A stretch of 7,086 nt of DNA, from NCBI GenBank assembly GCA_031261145.1, contig JAISJX010000236.1, positions 1 to 7,086 on the forward strand. The letters run 5' to 3'. The notes under the pieces are model-generated. The model did not search any database and was not told the DNA's origin. It was given only the letters and a program-made list of their open reading frames with translations. A program made the position numbers and the translations under genes. Shown here piece after piece: positions 1 through 6,535 of this stretch (position 1 is its first letter; every line of letters starts with the position of its first letter). The DNA is from Tannerella sp. (GTDB lineage: Bacteria > Bacteroidota > Bacteroidia > Bacteroidales > Tannerellaceae).

Positions 1-1
1 T

Positions 2-2602
2 ATACGTACACCTGTGCTCAAAGTACTGAAAGACTTTGAAATCAAGTATGGTATGACGCTGAAATACGATTCGGCCGCCATTGCCGGTTATACCTATGAA
101 GGCATATTTTTTTCGGCGCCGCTGCAGGTTGCCTTCGAGCAGTTATGCCAGGAGGTGAAGGGACTGTCTTGTTATATCGACGAAGACAGCATTTACTGCA
201 TTGTCCCGACGAAAAATCTGCCCCGCAACCGTACAAAACTGGAAAACAAACGTTACGAAGGCGATGCCAGCCGCCGCGACCTGACCGTTACGGGACGTAT
301 CAAAGACCAGGCTAACGGCGAGTTTCTACCCTTTGCCACGGTTCATGTCGAGGGATACCCCGCCGTTGCCACCGTTACGAATAACGACGGTTATTTCACC
401 CTCTACAAGGTTCCTTCCGATACCGAAATCCTCGTTTTCAAATACCTCGGCTACGAAACGCAATATTTTTACCTCTCTCCCGAAATCAATGTGGAAAATC
501 TGTTTGTGGAAATGCAACCCGCCGTCAATGTACTGGATGAAGTTGAGGTTGTTGCAACCCGCGAAGACGTGTTGAAAATTCCCGGACTTTCAATAGGCGT
601 CATACAGACGACGGCAGCCAAAATCGCCGACCTGCCGGCGTTGGGAGAGAAAGATCTTTTCCGCACTTTCCAGTTGATGCCCGGTATTTCGGCAAGCAAT
701 GAATCGTCGGCAGGCATGTACGTTCGCGGCGGGACGCCCGACCAGAATCTGGTGCTTTACGACGGCTTTACGATTTATCATCAAGAGCACCTGATGGGTG
801 TCTTCAGCGCTTTCAATACCAATGCGATAAAGGACGTCCAACTGCACAAGGGCGGTTTCGACGCCAAACATGGCGGACGGCTGTCGAGCGTGATGGAAAT
901 TGTCGGCAAAACCGGAAATGACAAGGATTTTAATATCGGAGGCGACGTCGGATTTCTTGGATTCAATGCGTTCATGGAAGTACCGTTCAAAAACGAAAAA
1001 GGCTCGTTCTTTGTCGCCGGACGCCGTTCGTTCCAGAGTTTTATGTATGACAAATTCACGAATGTTTATTCCAATACCACCAATTCGGGAATGATGGGCG
1101 GAGGAGGACCTGGCGGCGGTTTTAATCAACGCAATCAGGAAAAACCCGAATCGTATTTCTACGATTTGAACGCCAAACTGACTTACAACCCCACCAAGCG
1201 CGACATCGTCTCTTTGAGTTTCTTCAACGGTGAAGATGTCCTTGACAATTCCCGCGAAGGATTCGGCAGTTCGTTTATGGGCGGCAGTATCACCGACAAA
1301 ACCAATTGGGGAAATGTAGGGAGCAGCCTGAAGTGGTCACGTAACTGGAACAACCGCTTTTACTCCAACGCATTAATTTCCTTTTCCAATTATTACAGCC
1401 TGCGCGACCGTCAAAACAGTACTACGTCAACGTCCGGACGTACCGCCGTCATGTTCGACATGAACACGGATGAACATAATGACCTGTGGGATTATTCCCT
1501 GAAATTAGATAATGAATACAAATTCAACGGCAAAAACAAATTAGAGTTCGGGTTGAACTATTCCAACTATAACATTGATTACCGCTATGCACAAAGCGAC
1601 ACATTCAACATTCTGAATTTGCAGAACAAAGGGAATTTGCTTTCCGTATATGCCCAGGACAAGTGGACACTGGGCGAAAAACTGACATTCCTCCCCGGCG
1701 TTCGCCTCTCGTACTACGATGTCACTTCGCGTCCATACGCAGAGCCTCGCTTGCAGGCATTTTATAAGTTCAACGACAGATTCAGGTTAAAAGCGTCTGC
1801 CGGATATTATTACCAGTTCGTAAACCGTATCGTACGGGAAGATATTTCGGCGGGAAGCCGCGACATCTGGCTGCTGTCCGACAACAGGGGTATCCCTGTC
1901 AGCAGCGCCATGCACTACGTCGCCGGAGGCAGTTACGAAACAAAAGATTTCCTTTTCGACGTGGAAGCTTACTACAAAAAACTTGATAACCTGAGCGAAT
2001 ATACCCTGCGGTTTGCTTCTTCTTTTAAAGACAATAGCGGCTATCAGGAATTTTTCTACAATGGAAAAGGATATTCGCGCGGAATTGATTTTCTTGTGCA
2101 AAAGAAATACGGCAAACTGACGGGATGGATAGGCTATACGCTGGGCGAAACCCGTTACAATTTTCCGGTTTACGGTGATGGCTATTTTCCCGCCAACCAG
2201 GACGTAACGCATGAGTTCAAGACGGTTTTAACCTGGAAGCCGGTCCGCGACCTGACGCTGTCTGCCTCGTGGATTTATGCTACCGGCAAACCGTTTACCG
2301 AACCCATCGGCGCCTATACGCTTACAACGCCTAACAGTGGTAACATAAATTTCCTCATCGTGGACAAGAAGAACAACGCCCGCTATCCCGATTATCACCG
2401 TATGGACTTGCTGGCCAAGTATGACCTGTCCTTCATCAAGGGAGTCAAATCCAGCCTGAGCGTATCATTATTTAATGTTTACGACCGGGTCAATGTCTGG
2501 TACAGGGAATATGCCTTTGACCAGTCTGCCGGTGTCACGGAAACAAATATTAACCTGTTGGGATTTACCCCCAACATTACGTTTAGCATACAACTGAAAT
2601 AA
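2..2602 (+). CDS. TonB-dependent receptor with STN and carboxypeptidase-like N-terminal domains, 5'-partial
   Basis: Outer-membrane receptor that would import a ligand using TonB energy; the substrate cannot be read from sequence. The frame is open to the left edge with no stop and no signal peptide, so the start lies upstream; the GTG at 14 is only an internal valine. Counting from that codon, residues 1-65 look like the C-terminal part of an STN domain. Residues 89-167 form a carboxypeptidase-regulatory-like beta domain (LTVTGRIKD, DGYFTLYKVP, YLGYE). A TonB-box-like LDEVEVVATRE lies at 174-184. The plug spans about 190-300 (MPGISASNESS, MYVRGGTPDQNLVLYDG, KGGFDAKHGGRLSS), and a beta-barrel rich in alternating aromatic strands runs to 862. 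Residues 360-370 are a glycine-rich run, probably in a loop. An STN domain often means signalling to a FecR-type anti-sigma factor, but none is visible here. The plug and the DUF4249 partner argue against a SusC/SusD pair. Family assignment is firm; ligand unknown. Confidence 0.93.
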   Translation: MRTPVLKVLKDFEIKYGMTLKYDSAAIAGYTYEGIFFSAPLQVAFEQLCQEVKGLSCYIDEDSIYCIVPTKNLPRNRTKLENKRYEGDASRRDLTVTGRIKDQANGEFLPFATVHVEGYPAVATVTNNDGYFTLYKVPSDTEILVFKYLGYETQYFYLSPEINVENLFVEMQPAVNVLDEVEVVATREDVLKIPGLSIGVIQTTAAKIADLPALGEKDLFRTFQLMPGISASNESSAGMYVRGGTPDQNLVLYDGFTIYHQEHLMGVFSAFNTNAIKDVQLHKGGFDAKHGGRLSSVMEIVGKTGNDKDFNIGGDVGFLGFNAFMEVPFKNEKGSFFVAGRRSFQSFMYDKFTNVYSNTTNSGMMGGGGPGGGFNQRNQEKPESYFYDLNAKLTYNPTKRDIVSLSFFNGEDVLDNSREGFGSSFMGGSITDKTNWGNVGSSLKWSRNWNNRFYSNALISFSNYYSLRDRQNSTTSTSGRTAVMFDMNTDEHNDLWDYSLKLDNEYKFNGKNKLEFGLNYSNYNIDYRYAQSDTFNILNLQNKGNLLSVYAQDKWTLGEKLTFLPGVRLSYYDVTSRPYAEPRLQAFYKFNDRFRLKASAGYYYQFVNRIVREDISAGSRDIWLLSDNRGIPVSSAMHYVAGGSYETKDFLFDVEAYYKKLDNLSEYTLRFASSFKDNSGYQEFFYNGKGYSRGIDFLVQKKYGKLTGWIGYTLGETRYNFPVYGDGYFPANQDVTHEFKTVLTWKPVRDLTLSASWIYATGKPFTEPIGAYTLTTPNSGNINFLIVDKKNNARYPDYHRMDLLAKYDLSFIKGVKSSLSVSLFNVYDRVNVWYREYAFDQSAGVTETNINLLGFTPNITFSIQLK

Positions 2603-2611
2603 GTCCGAATT

Positions 2612-3388
2612 ATGAAAAAGATAACTAATTTGATTGTTGACGGTTTGTTATTCTCCGCCTTGTTTGGTTGCGGTGAAGCGTTGATGGATTACAACATAAA
2701 CACGGAAACGCCTATTGTCGAAAGTTACTTGCAGGAAGGCGCAAACAGCCTGACGGTAAAAGTGTACAGCATGGAAGTGTATTTAAAAGACGGATACAAA
2801 TTTTCCATGCCCGTTGGCGGACTGAAAGTCAACGTGAACAGCATGGAATTGGACGAAGTCTCGACCGGTACATACCAGCTACAGGACACTCTCCGCGAAG
2901 GGCAGGAATACCGTCTGCAATTTGAATACAACGGTAAAAGTATTGAAGCATCCACGCAAATACCTGCGCCGCTTCGTAACCTGCGTGTTGAACCGGAATC
3001 GCTGACACTGTCCTCATCATGGTACTTTTGGGATTCCTCGGACACAACCGAAGTCGTAGTCACGTGGGACGACCCGGACAGCAGTTATTATCAGGTTTAT
3101 ATCGAAAGTCCGAACACCTCCGATATGCCTTCGCTCGGCATATTCGGCAACCGCATGATGCAGCCTTTCCGCGGAAACACATACCGGGCGACAGCACGCG
3201 AGTTCCGTTCGGCAGGTGTTCACCGGATATACGTTTACCGCGTTAATAAAGATTACATGGATTTGTACGAACGCATCAGTTCGTCGGATTTAGCCAATCC
3301 CATCAGTTCGGTAAGCAATGCCTTCGGGATATTCACCGCCGTAAGTGTGGCAAGTGTAGGATTTTGGGTGTATGAGAGTAGTGAATGA
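2612..3388 (+). CDS. DUF4249-family outer-membrane lipoprotein
   Basis: Probable surface or periplasmic lipoprotein partner of the receptor just upstream; molecular function not established. The 258-residue product begins MKK and has a short hydrophobic stretch ending in a lipobox, ALFGC, with the lipidated cysteine at residue 20. An aspartate at residue 10 inside the hydrophobic stretch is unusual for a signal peptide. After the cysteine, TETPIVESYLQEG matches the start of the DUF4249 fold, followed by beta-rich sequence (VGGLKVNV, YQLQDTLREGQEYRLQFEYNGK). The C-terminus, with ISSVSNAFGIFTAVS, is the family's characteristic ending. At 258 residues it is at the short end of what I recall for this family. 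The start lies 9 bases after the receptor stop with no Shine-Dalgarno sequence, as usual in this phylum, so the two are very likely co-transcribed. Members of this family are often encoded beside TonB-dependent receptors. The family call rests on motif recall, not on a search. Confidence 0.8.
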   Translation: MKKITNLIVDGLLFSALFGCGEALMDYNINTETPIVESYLQEGANSLTVKVYSMEVYLKDGYKFSMPVGGLKVNVNSMELDEVSTGTYQLQDTLREGQEYRLQFEYNGKSIEASTQIPAPLRNLRVEPESLTLSSSWYFWDSSDTTEVVVTWDDPDSSYYQVYIESPNTSDMPSLGIFGNRMMQPFRGNTYRATAREFRSAGVHRIYVYRVNKDYMDLYERISSSDLANPISSVSNAFGIFTAVSVASVGFWVYESSE

Positions 3389-3408
3389 ATATTTTAGGCT
3401 CGGATGCC

Positions 3409-3453
3409 ATGAAATTATTCATTTATTGCAGATAATCATGAAATTTTTTTTCA
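3409..3453 (+). terminator. weak candidate terminator region after the receptor operon
   Basis: Two short A/T-rich hairpins can be drawn here. One is ATGAA-ATTA-TTCAT (3409-3422). The other is TGAAA-TTTTT-TTTCA (3439-3453), which overlaps a run of eight T (3444-3451). Both start in a 9-bp direct repeat CATGAAATT (3408-3416 and 3437-3445). The stems have only five pairs and a single G-C each, so they are weak for an intrinsic terminator. The place, 20 to 65 bases after the lipoprotein stop and before the purB promoter, is where one would expect a terminator. Confidence 0.22.
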
Positions 3454-3492
3454 AATATTGGAATGTTTAGTAGTTATTTGGAAGAAAAGTCG

Positions 3493-3500
3493 TATATTTG
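3493..3500 (+). promoter_or_regulatory. Bacteroidetes-type -7 promoter element for purB
   Basis: TATATTTG matches the Bacteroidetes sigma-ABfr -7 consensus TAnnTTTG exactly. It ends 22 bases before the chosen purB ATG at 3523, which would give a 5' leader of roughly 15-18 bases. I do not see a good -33 element: a TTTG at 3477-3480 is too close (12-base gap) and TTTA at 3466-3469 is imperfect with a 23-base gap. The position helps decide the purB start, because the upstream in-frame ATG at 3463 lies ahead of this element. Confidence 0.5.
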
Positions 3501-3522
3501 TGGCTCGATTTTGGATGTAACT

Positions 3523-4866
3523 ATGAATTTTTCGGCATTGACAGCAGTTTCTCCTGTGGACGGACGGTATCGGGATAAGGCGGAAGTATTGGCTTCTTAC
3601 TTCTCGGAGTTTGCCCTTATACGGTATCGTGTACGGGTGGAAGTGGAATATTTTAAGATGCTTACGGGTCTCCTGCCTCAATTGAAAGCGGTTGACACGA
3701 AAGAAACCCGCCAGGCGTTGCAACGTATTTACCTTGATTTTTCAGAGGAGGACGCTCTCCGTATCAAAGAAATTGAGCGAACCACCAATCACGATGTGAA
3801 AGCAGTCGAATATTTTATAAAGGAAAAATTTGACGCCCTGTCTTTGCAAGCGTATAAAGAGTTTATCCATTTCGGATTGACGTCGCAGGATATTAATAAC
3901 ACGGCTGTCCCGCTGTCCTTGAAAGAGGCGTTGGATGAGGTGTATTATCCGGACATACAAGCAGTTATTGAAATCCTGAAAAAAAATGCCGGCGATTGGG
4001 AAGATATTCCGATGTTGGCGCGAACCCACGGACAACCGGCTTCGCCTACCCGTCTGGGGAAAGAGATTCAGGTGTTTGTCTATCGCTTGGAACAACAAGT
4101 CGCTTTATTGAAAGCGATTCCGGTATCGGCCAAGTTCGGGGGAGCGACGGGAAATTTTAATGCACACCATGCAGCTTATCCCGGATATGACTGGAAGGCT
4201 GTCGGCAACCGGTTTGTGAACGAAATGTTGGGTTTGAAGCGTGAAGAATGGACTACGCAGATTTCCAACTACGATAACCTGGCTGCCCTGTTTGACGGAT
4301 TGAGGCGTATAAATACGATTCTGACAGATTTGTGCCGTGATATATGGCAGTATGTCTCGATGGAGTATTTTAAGCAGAAAATTAAAGAAGGAGAAGTAGG
4401 ATCCTCCGCCATGCCGCACAAAGTGAACCCGATAGATTTTGAAAATGCAGAGGGGAATCTTGGAATGGCGGACGCAATTTTGACGCACTTGAGTACGAAA
4501 TTACCAATCTCACGTTTACAGCGGGATTTAACTGACTCTACCGTGTTGCGAAATATCGGCGTACCATTGGCGCATATCGAAATTGCACTAAAAAGTTTAA
4601 CAAAAGGACTTGGCAAATTGTTATTGAATGAGAAACAGTTGTTACTCGACCTGGATGCACATTGGGCCGTTGTGGCGGAAGCGATACAAACGATTCTGCG
4701 GCGGGAAGGTTATCCGAAACCCTATGAGGCATTGAAAGAGCTGACACGTACGAATGAGGAAATAACAGAACAGTCGATTGCGAAATTTGTTGATTCGTTG
4801 CAATTGGACGAATCGGTGAAGCAGGAACTGAAAGCCGTAACGCCTTATAATTATGTGGGAATTTAA
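3523..4866 (+). CDS. purB: adenylosuccinate lyase
   Basis: Cytosolic enzyme of purine synthesis that removes fumarate twice: from SAICAR to give AICAR, and from adenylosuccinate to give AMP. The 447-residue product has the full set of family motifs: SPVDGRYRDK (10-19), RTTNHDVKAVEYFIK (86-100), TSQDINNTA (120-128) and THGQPASPT (168-176), whose H169 corresponds to an active-site histidine. The flexible signature loop GSSAMPHKVNPIDFENAEGN spans 293-312, with the catalytic serine in the SS pair at 294-295. RDLTDSTVLRN (334-344) and a terminal TPYNYVGI also fit. It resembles the longer PurB type found in E. coli and Bacteroides. An in-frame ATG at 3463 would add 20 residues that lack family similarity and lies upstream of the -7 element, so 3523 (MNFSALTAVSPVDGRY) is preferred. 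The gene is complete. It follows the lipoprotein gene by 134 bases and has its own likely promoter. Confidence 0.97.
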   Translation: MNFSALTAVSPVDGRYRDKAEVLASYFSEFALIRYRVRVEVEYFKMLTGLLPQLKAVDTKETRQALQRIYLDFSEEDALRIKEIERTTNHDVKAVEYFIKEKFDALSLQAYKEFIHFGLTSQDINNTAVPLSLKEALDEVYYPDIQAVIEILKKNAGDWEDIPMLARTHGQPASPTRLGKEIQVFVYRLEQQVALLKAIPVSAKFGGATGNFNAHHAAYPGYDWKAVGNRFVNEMLGLKREEWTTQISNYDNLAALFDGLRRINTILTDLCRDIWQYVSMEYFKQKIKEGEVGSSAMPHKVNPIDFENAEGNLGMADAILTHLSTKLPISRLQRDLTDSTVLRNIGVPLAHIEIALKSLTKGLGKLLLNEKQLLLDLDAHWAVVAEAIQTILRREGYPKPYEALKELTRTNEEITEQSIAKFVDSLQLDESVKQELKAVTPYNYVGI

Positions 4867-4886
4867 AATTTTAAGAATGAGAGAAT

Positions 4887-4902
4887 GCAATCGTGAGATT
4901 GC
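4887..4902 (+). other. small perfect hairpin with GNRA-type loop in the purB downstream spacer
   Basis: GCAATC and GATTGC form a perfect 6-bp stem around the loop GTGA. As RNA this is a C-G-closed GUGA tetraloop of the stable GNRA class, and one outer U-G pair could extend it. It starts 21 bases after the purB stop and ends 37 bases before the next ATG. No T tract follows directly (a run of five T is at 4926-4930), so it is not a classic intrinsic terminator. It could protect a 3' end or sit in the leader of the next gene. A 16-base palindrome can also arise by chance. Confidence 0.35.
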
Positions 4903-4939
4903 GAATAGTTAATAATTAATTAATTGTTTTTAATTTAAA

Positions 4940-6421
4940 ATGAATGTAGAAGAAAGAGACGGACTTCAACCACGTCCGAGAAAAACCGTCCAGGGAAATC
5001 CCTGGAGCCATGCGAATGCGCAGGAAGAAAATTATGAAAGGCAACCCATTTATCGTGCGACCAAAGATGGGGGTATTCATCAAGGCGGTGAGGATAAACA
5101 CAGCGCTCCGGTCGGTCGTCGTCCCCGTATCAAAGATGTTCAACGGGTGAATTACGACAGGCCAAGACCTTACAATCCTCCCGACGAGAGAAGGGATTAT
5201 CCGCCCCGTTATCCATCGTCGTCCGATCCGGGTGAAAGACGGCCTTATCATTCACGTCCGCAACAGCAGGACAGGCCCTCCTATCAACAGGACAGGCCGT
5301 CTTATCAGCAGGACAGACCATCCTATCAACAGGATCGGCCATCCTACCAGCAAGACAGACCGTCCTATCCGCCCCGTTATTCACAACAGGGAGGCGGAGA
5401 GTACAACAATGGCAACCGAACCCCGTACCAGGGAGGCGGCGGAGATTATGGCGGCGGAAACCGCTCATCCTACTCGCAGCGTCCGAATACAGGCGGCGGC
5501 TATCAGGGACGGCCACGGACGAATGATTACGACCAGCGCGGCAATCGCCCGGCGTATAACGCCGGCCCGAACCAGCGCGGCGGAGGATACGATTTGAGGA
5601 ACCCGAACAAGAAACGGCCGCAACAGGGCGGGAGACCTAACCCAAATGCAAAGTACAGTCAGCGTAAACAGTTGAAGTACAAAGAAGCATTGACCGATCC
5701 CAACGAACCGATCCGTCTGAACAAATTTCTGGCGAATGCAGGCGTTTGTTCGCGTCGTGAAGCCGATGAATTTATCCAGGCCGGTGTGATCAGGGTAAAC
5801 GGGAACGTCGTGACCGAGTTGGGAACCAAGATTACGCGGATGGATGCAGTGATGTTCCATGAGCAACCGGTACAGATCGAAAGCAAACTGTATGTCTTGC
5901 TGAACAAACCGAAAAACTGTATGACGACTTCCGACGACCCGCAGGAGCGCCTGACTGTTATGGATTTAGTGAAAAGCGCTTGCAAAGAACGGATTTATCC
6001 CGTAGGCCGCTTGGATCGTAACACAACCGGCGTTTTGTTGCTCACCAACGACGGCGATTTGGCAGCCAAACTGACGCATCCTTCGTTCAAAAAGAAAAAA
6101 ATCTATCACGTGTGGTTAGAAAAAGAAATAGCCATCGAAGATATGGAGAAACTGGCGAACGGAATTGAGTTGGAAGACGGCGAAATCCATGCCGATGCAA
6201 TTAGTTACGCGAACGAAGAAGATAAAAGCCAGGTGGGTATAGAAATTCACTCGGGACGGAACCGGATTGTTCGCCGCATGTTCGAAGCGTTAGGGTATCG
6301 TGTCTTCAAGTTAGACCGCGTCTATTTCGCCGGTTTGACGAAAAAGAACCTGCCCCGCGGAAAATGGCGTTACCTGAATGAACAGGAGGTAAATGCGCTT
6401 CGTATGGGGGCGTTTGAGTAA
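4940..6421 (+). CDS. RsuA/RluB-family rRNA pseudouridine synthase with long disordered N-terminal extension
   Basis: Enzyme that isomerises a specific uridine to pseudouridine, probably in rRNA; the exact site cannot be read from sequence. Of 493 residues, only about the last 237 are enzyme. An S4 RNA-binding domain spans 257-303 (IRLNKFLANAGVCSRREADE, VNGNVVTELGTKI). The catalytic domain follows with PVGRLDRNTTGVLLLTNDG, in which D359 is the expected catalytic aspartate, then LTHPSFKKKKIYHVW, SGRNRIVRRMFEALGY (438-453) and LPRGKWRYL. This order is typical of RsuA, RluB, RluE and RluF, and the C-terminus looks most RluB-like. Residues 1 to about 250 are low complexity. In 101-220, 84 of 120 residues are G, Q, R, P or Y, with no I, V, M, F, W or C. 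A heptad QQDRPSY occurs five times at 109-143, followed by Gly-rich segments with Arg and Tyr. The start is the first ATG in a T/A-rich leader, 73 bases after purB. The extension probably binds RNA or drives assembly; that is inference. Confidence 0.95.
   Translation: MNVEERDGLQPRPRKTVQGNPWSHANAQEENYERQPIYRATKDGGIHQGGEDKHSAPVGRRPRIKDVQRVNYDRPRPYNPPDERRDYPPRYPSSSDPGERRPYHSRPQQQDRPSYQQDRPSYQQDRPSYQQDRPSYQQDRPSYPPRYSQQGGGEYNNGNRTPYQGGGGDYGGGNRSSYSQRPNTGGGYQGRPRTNDYDQRGNRPAYNAGPNQRGGGYDLRNPNKKRPQQGGRPNPNAKYSQRKQLKYKEALTDPNEPIRLNKFLANAGVCSRREADEFIQAGVIRVNGNVVTELGTKITRMDAVMFHEQPVQIESKLYVLLNKPKNCMTTSDDPQERLTVMDLVKSACKERIYPVGRLDRNTTGVLLLTNDGDLAAKLTHPSFKKKKIYHVWLEKEIAIEDMEKLANGIELEDGEIHADAISYANEEDKSQVGIEIHSGRNRIVRRMFEALGYRVFKLDRVYFAGLTKKNLPRGKWRYLNEQEVNALRMGAFE
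5264..5368 (+). repeat. five in-frame tandem 21-bp repeats encoding QQDRPSY
   Basis: Five contiguous 21-base units each encode the heptad QQDRPSY (residues 109-143 of the pseudouridine synthase). The peptide copies are identical. Every one of the seven codons varies among the copies, and all changes are synonymous (for example AGG/AGA/CGG for Arg and CCC/CCG/CCA for Pro). Neighbouring units differ at 3 to 7 of 21 bases, while units 1, 3 and 5 differ from each other at only 2 to 3. The array ends where PPRY replaces the next QQDR. Confidence 0.97.
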
Positions 6422-6457
6422 AAAGATTCCAGGATTCAAAGATTCCGGGATTTAAAG
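6422..6457 (+). repeat. short intergenic tandem repeat, 16-bp unit built from 8-bp subunits
   Basis: Directly after the pseudouridine synthase stop, AAAGATTCCAGGATTC (6422-6437) is followed by AAAGATTCCGGGATTT (6438-6453), identical at 14 of 16 positions, and then AAAG. Each unit splits into 8-base subunits starting GATT (GATTCCAG, GATTCAAA, GATTCCGG, GATTTAAA at 6425-6456). It is noncoding as far as I can see. It may be simple slippage-derived sequence or a member of a dispersed intergenic repeat family. Confidence 0.7.
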
Positions 6458-6490
6458 TTACTGTTATATTAATGTATAGGATGAGATGGT

Positions 6491-6522
6491 AAGGCGCACG
6501 AAAAACGGCGCCTTCCTCTTTA
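6491..6522 (+). terminator. probable rho-independent terminator before asnS
   Basis: AAGGCGC (6491-6497) and GCGCCTT (6508-6514) form a perfect 7-bp G/C-rich stem. Within the 10-base loop a further CG/CG pairing is possible around AAAAA. The pyrimidine-rich CCTCTTTAT follows, giving a plausible though imperfect U tract. The likely role is ending transcription of the pseudouridine synthase gene. It sits only 13 bases before the asnS ATG, so if asnS is transcribed from further upstream the hairpin would be in its leader and could act as an attenuator. I see no strong TAnnTTTG element between 6421 and 6536 to settle this. Confidence 0.6.
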
Positions 6523-6535
6523 TCCGTCACTTAAA

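Noticed and set aside
14..16. GTG at 14 as the receptor gene start
   Set aside because: The frame stays open to the window edge, the protein begins in the middle of an STN-like domain, and there is no signal peptide, which an outer-membrane receptor needs.
590..1129. Long antisense reading frame of 179 codons inside the receptor gene
   Set aside because: The plus-strand frame encodes conserved plug motifs; the antisense product has no recognisable domain or start context and is a codon-bias shadow.
2..3388. SusC/SusD polysaccharide uptake pair
   Set aside because: The plug has the MYVRGGTPDQNLVLYDG form and the partner has the DUF4249 ending, not SusD motifs or length (SusD proteins are about twice as long).
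3477..3500. TTTG at 3477-3480 as the -33 element of the purB promoter
   Set aside because: Only 12 bases separate it from the -7 element, well short of the roughly 19-21 expected for this sigma factor.
5264..5368. CRISPR-like array
   Set aside because: The units are directly adjacent with no spacers, are in frame in a coding gene, and encode one fixed peptide.
5130..5516. Antisense and alternate-frame reading frames with repeat-like peptides across the heptad array
   Set aside because: They are mirror translations of the 21-bp repeat. Variation between units is synonymous only in the pseudouridine synthase frame, which shows that is the selected one.
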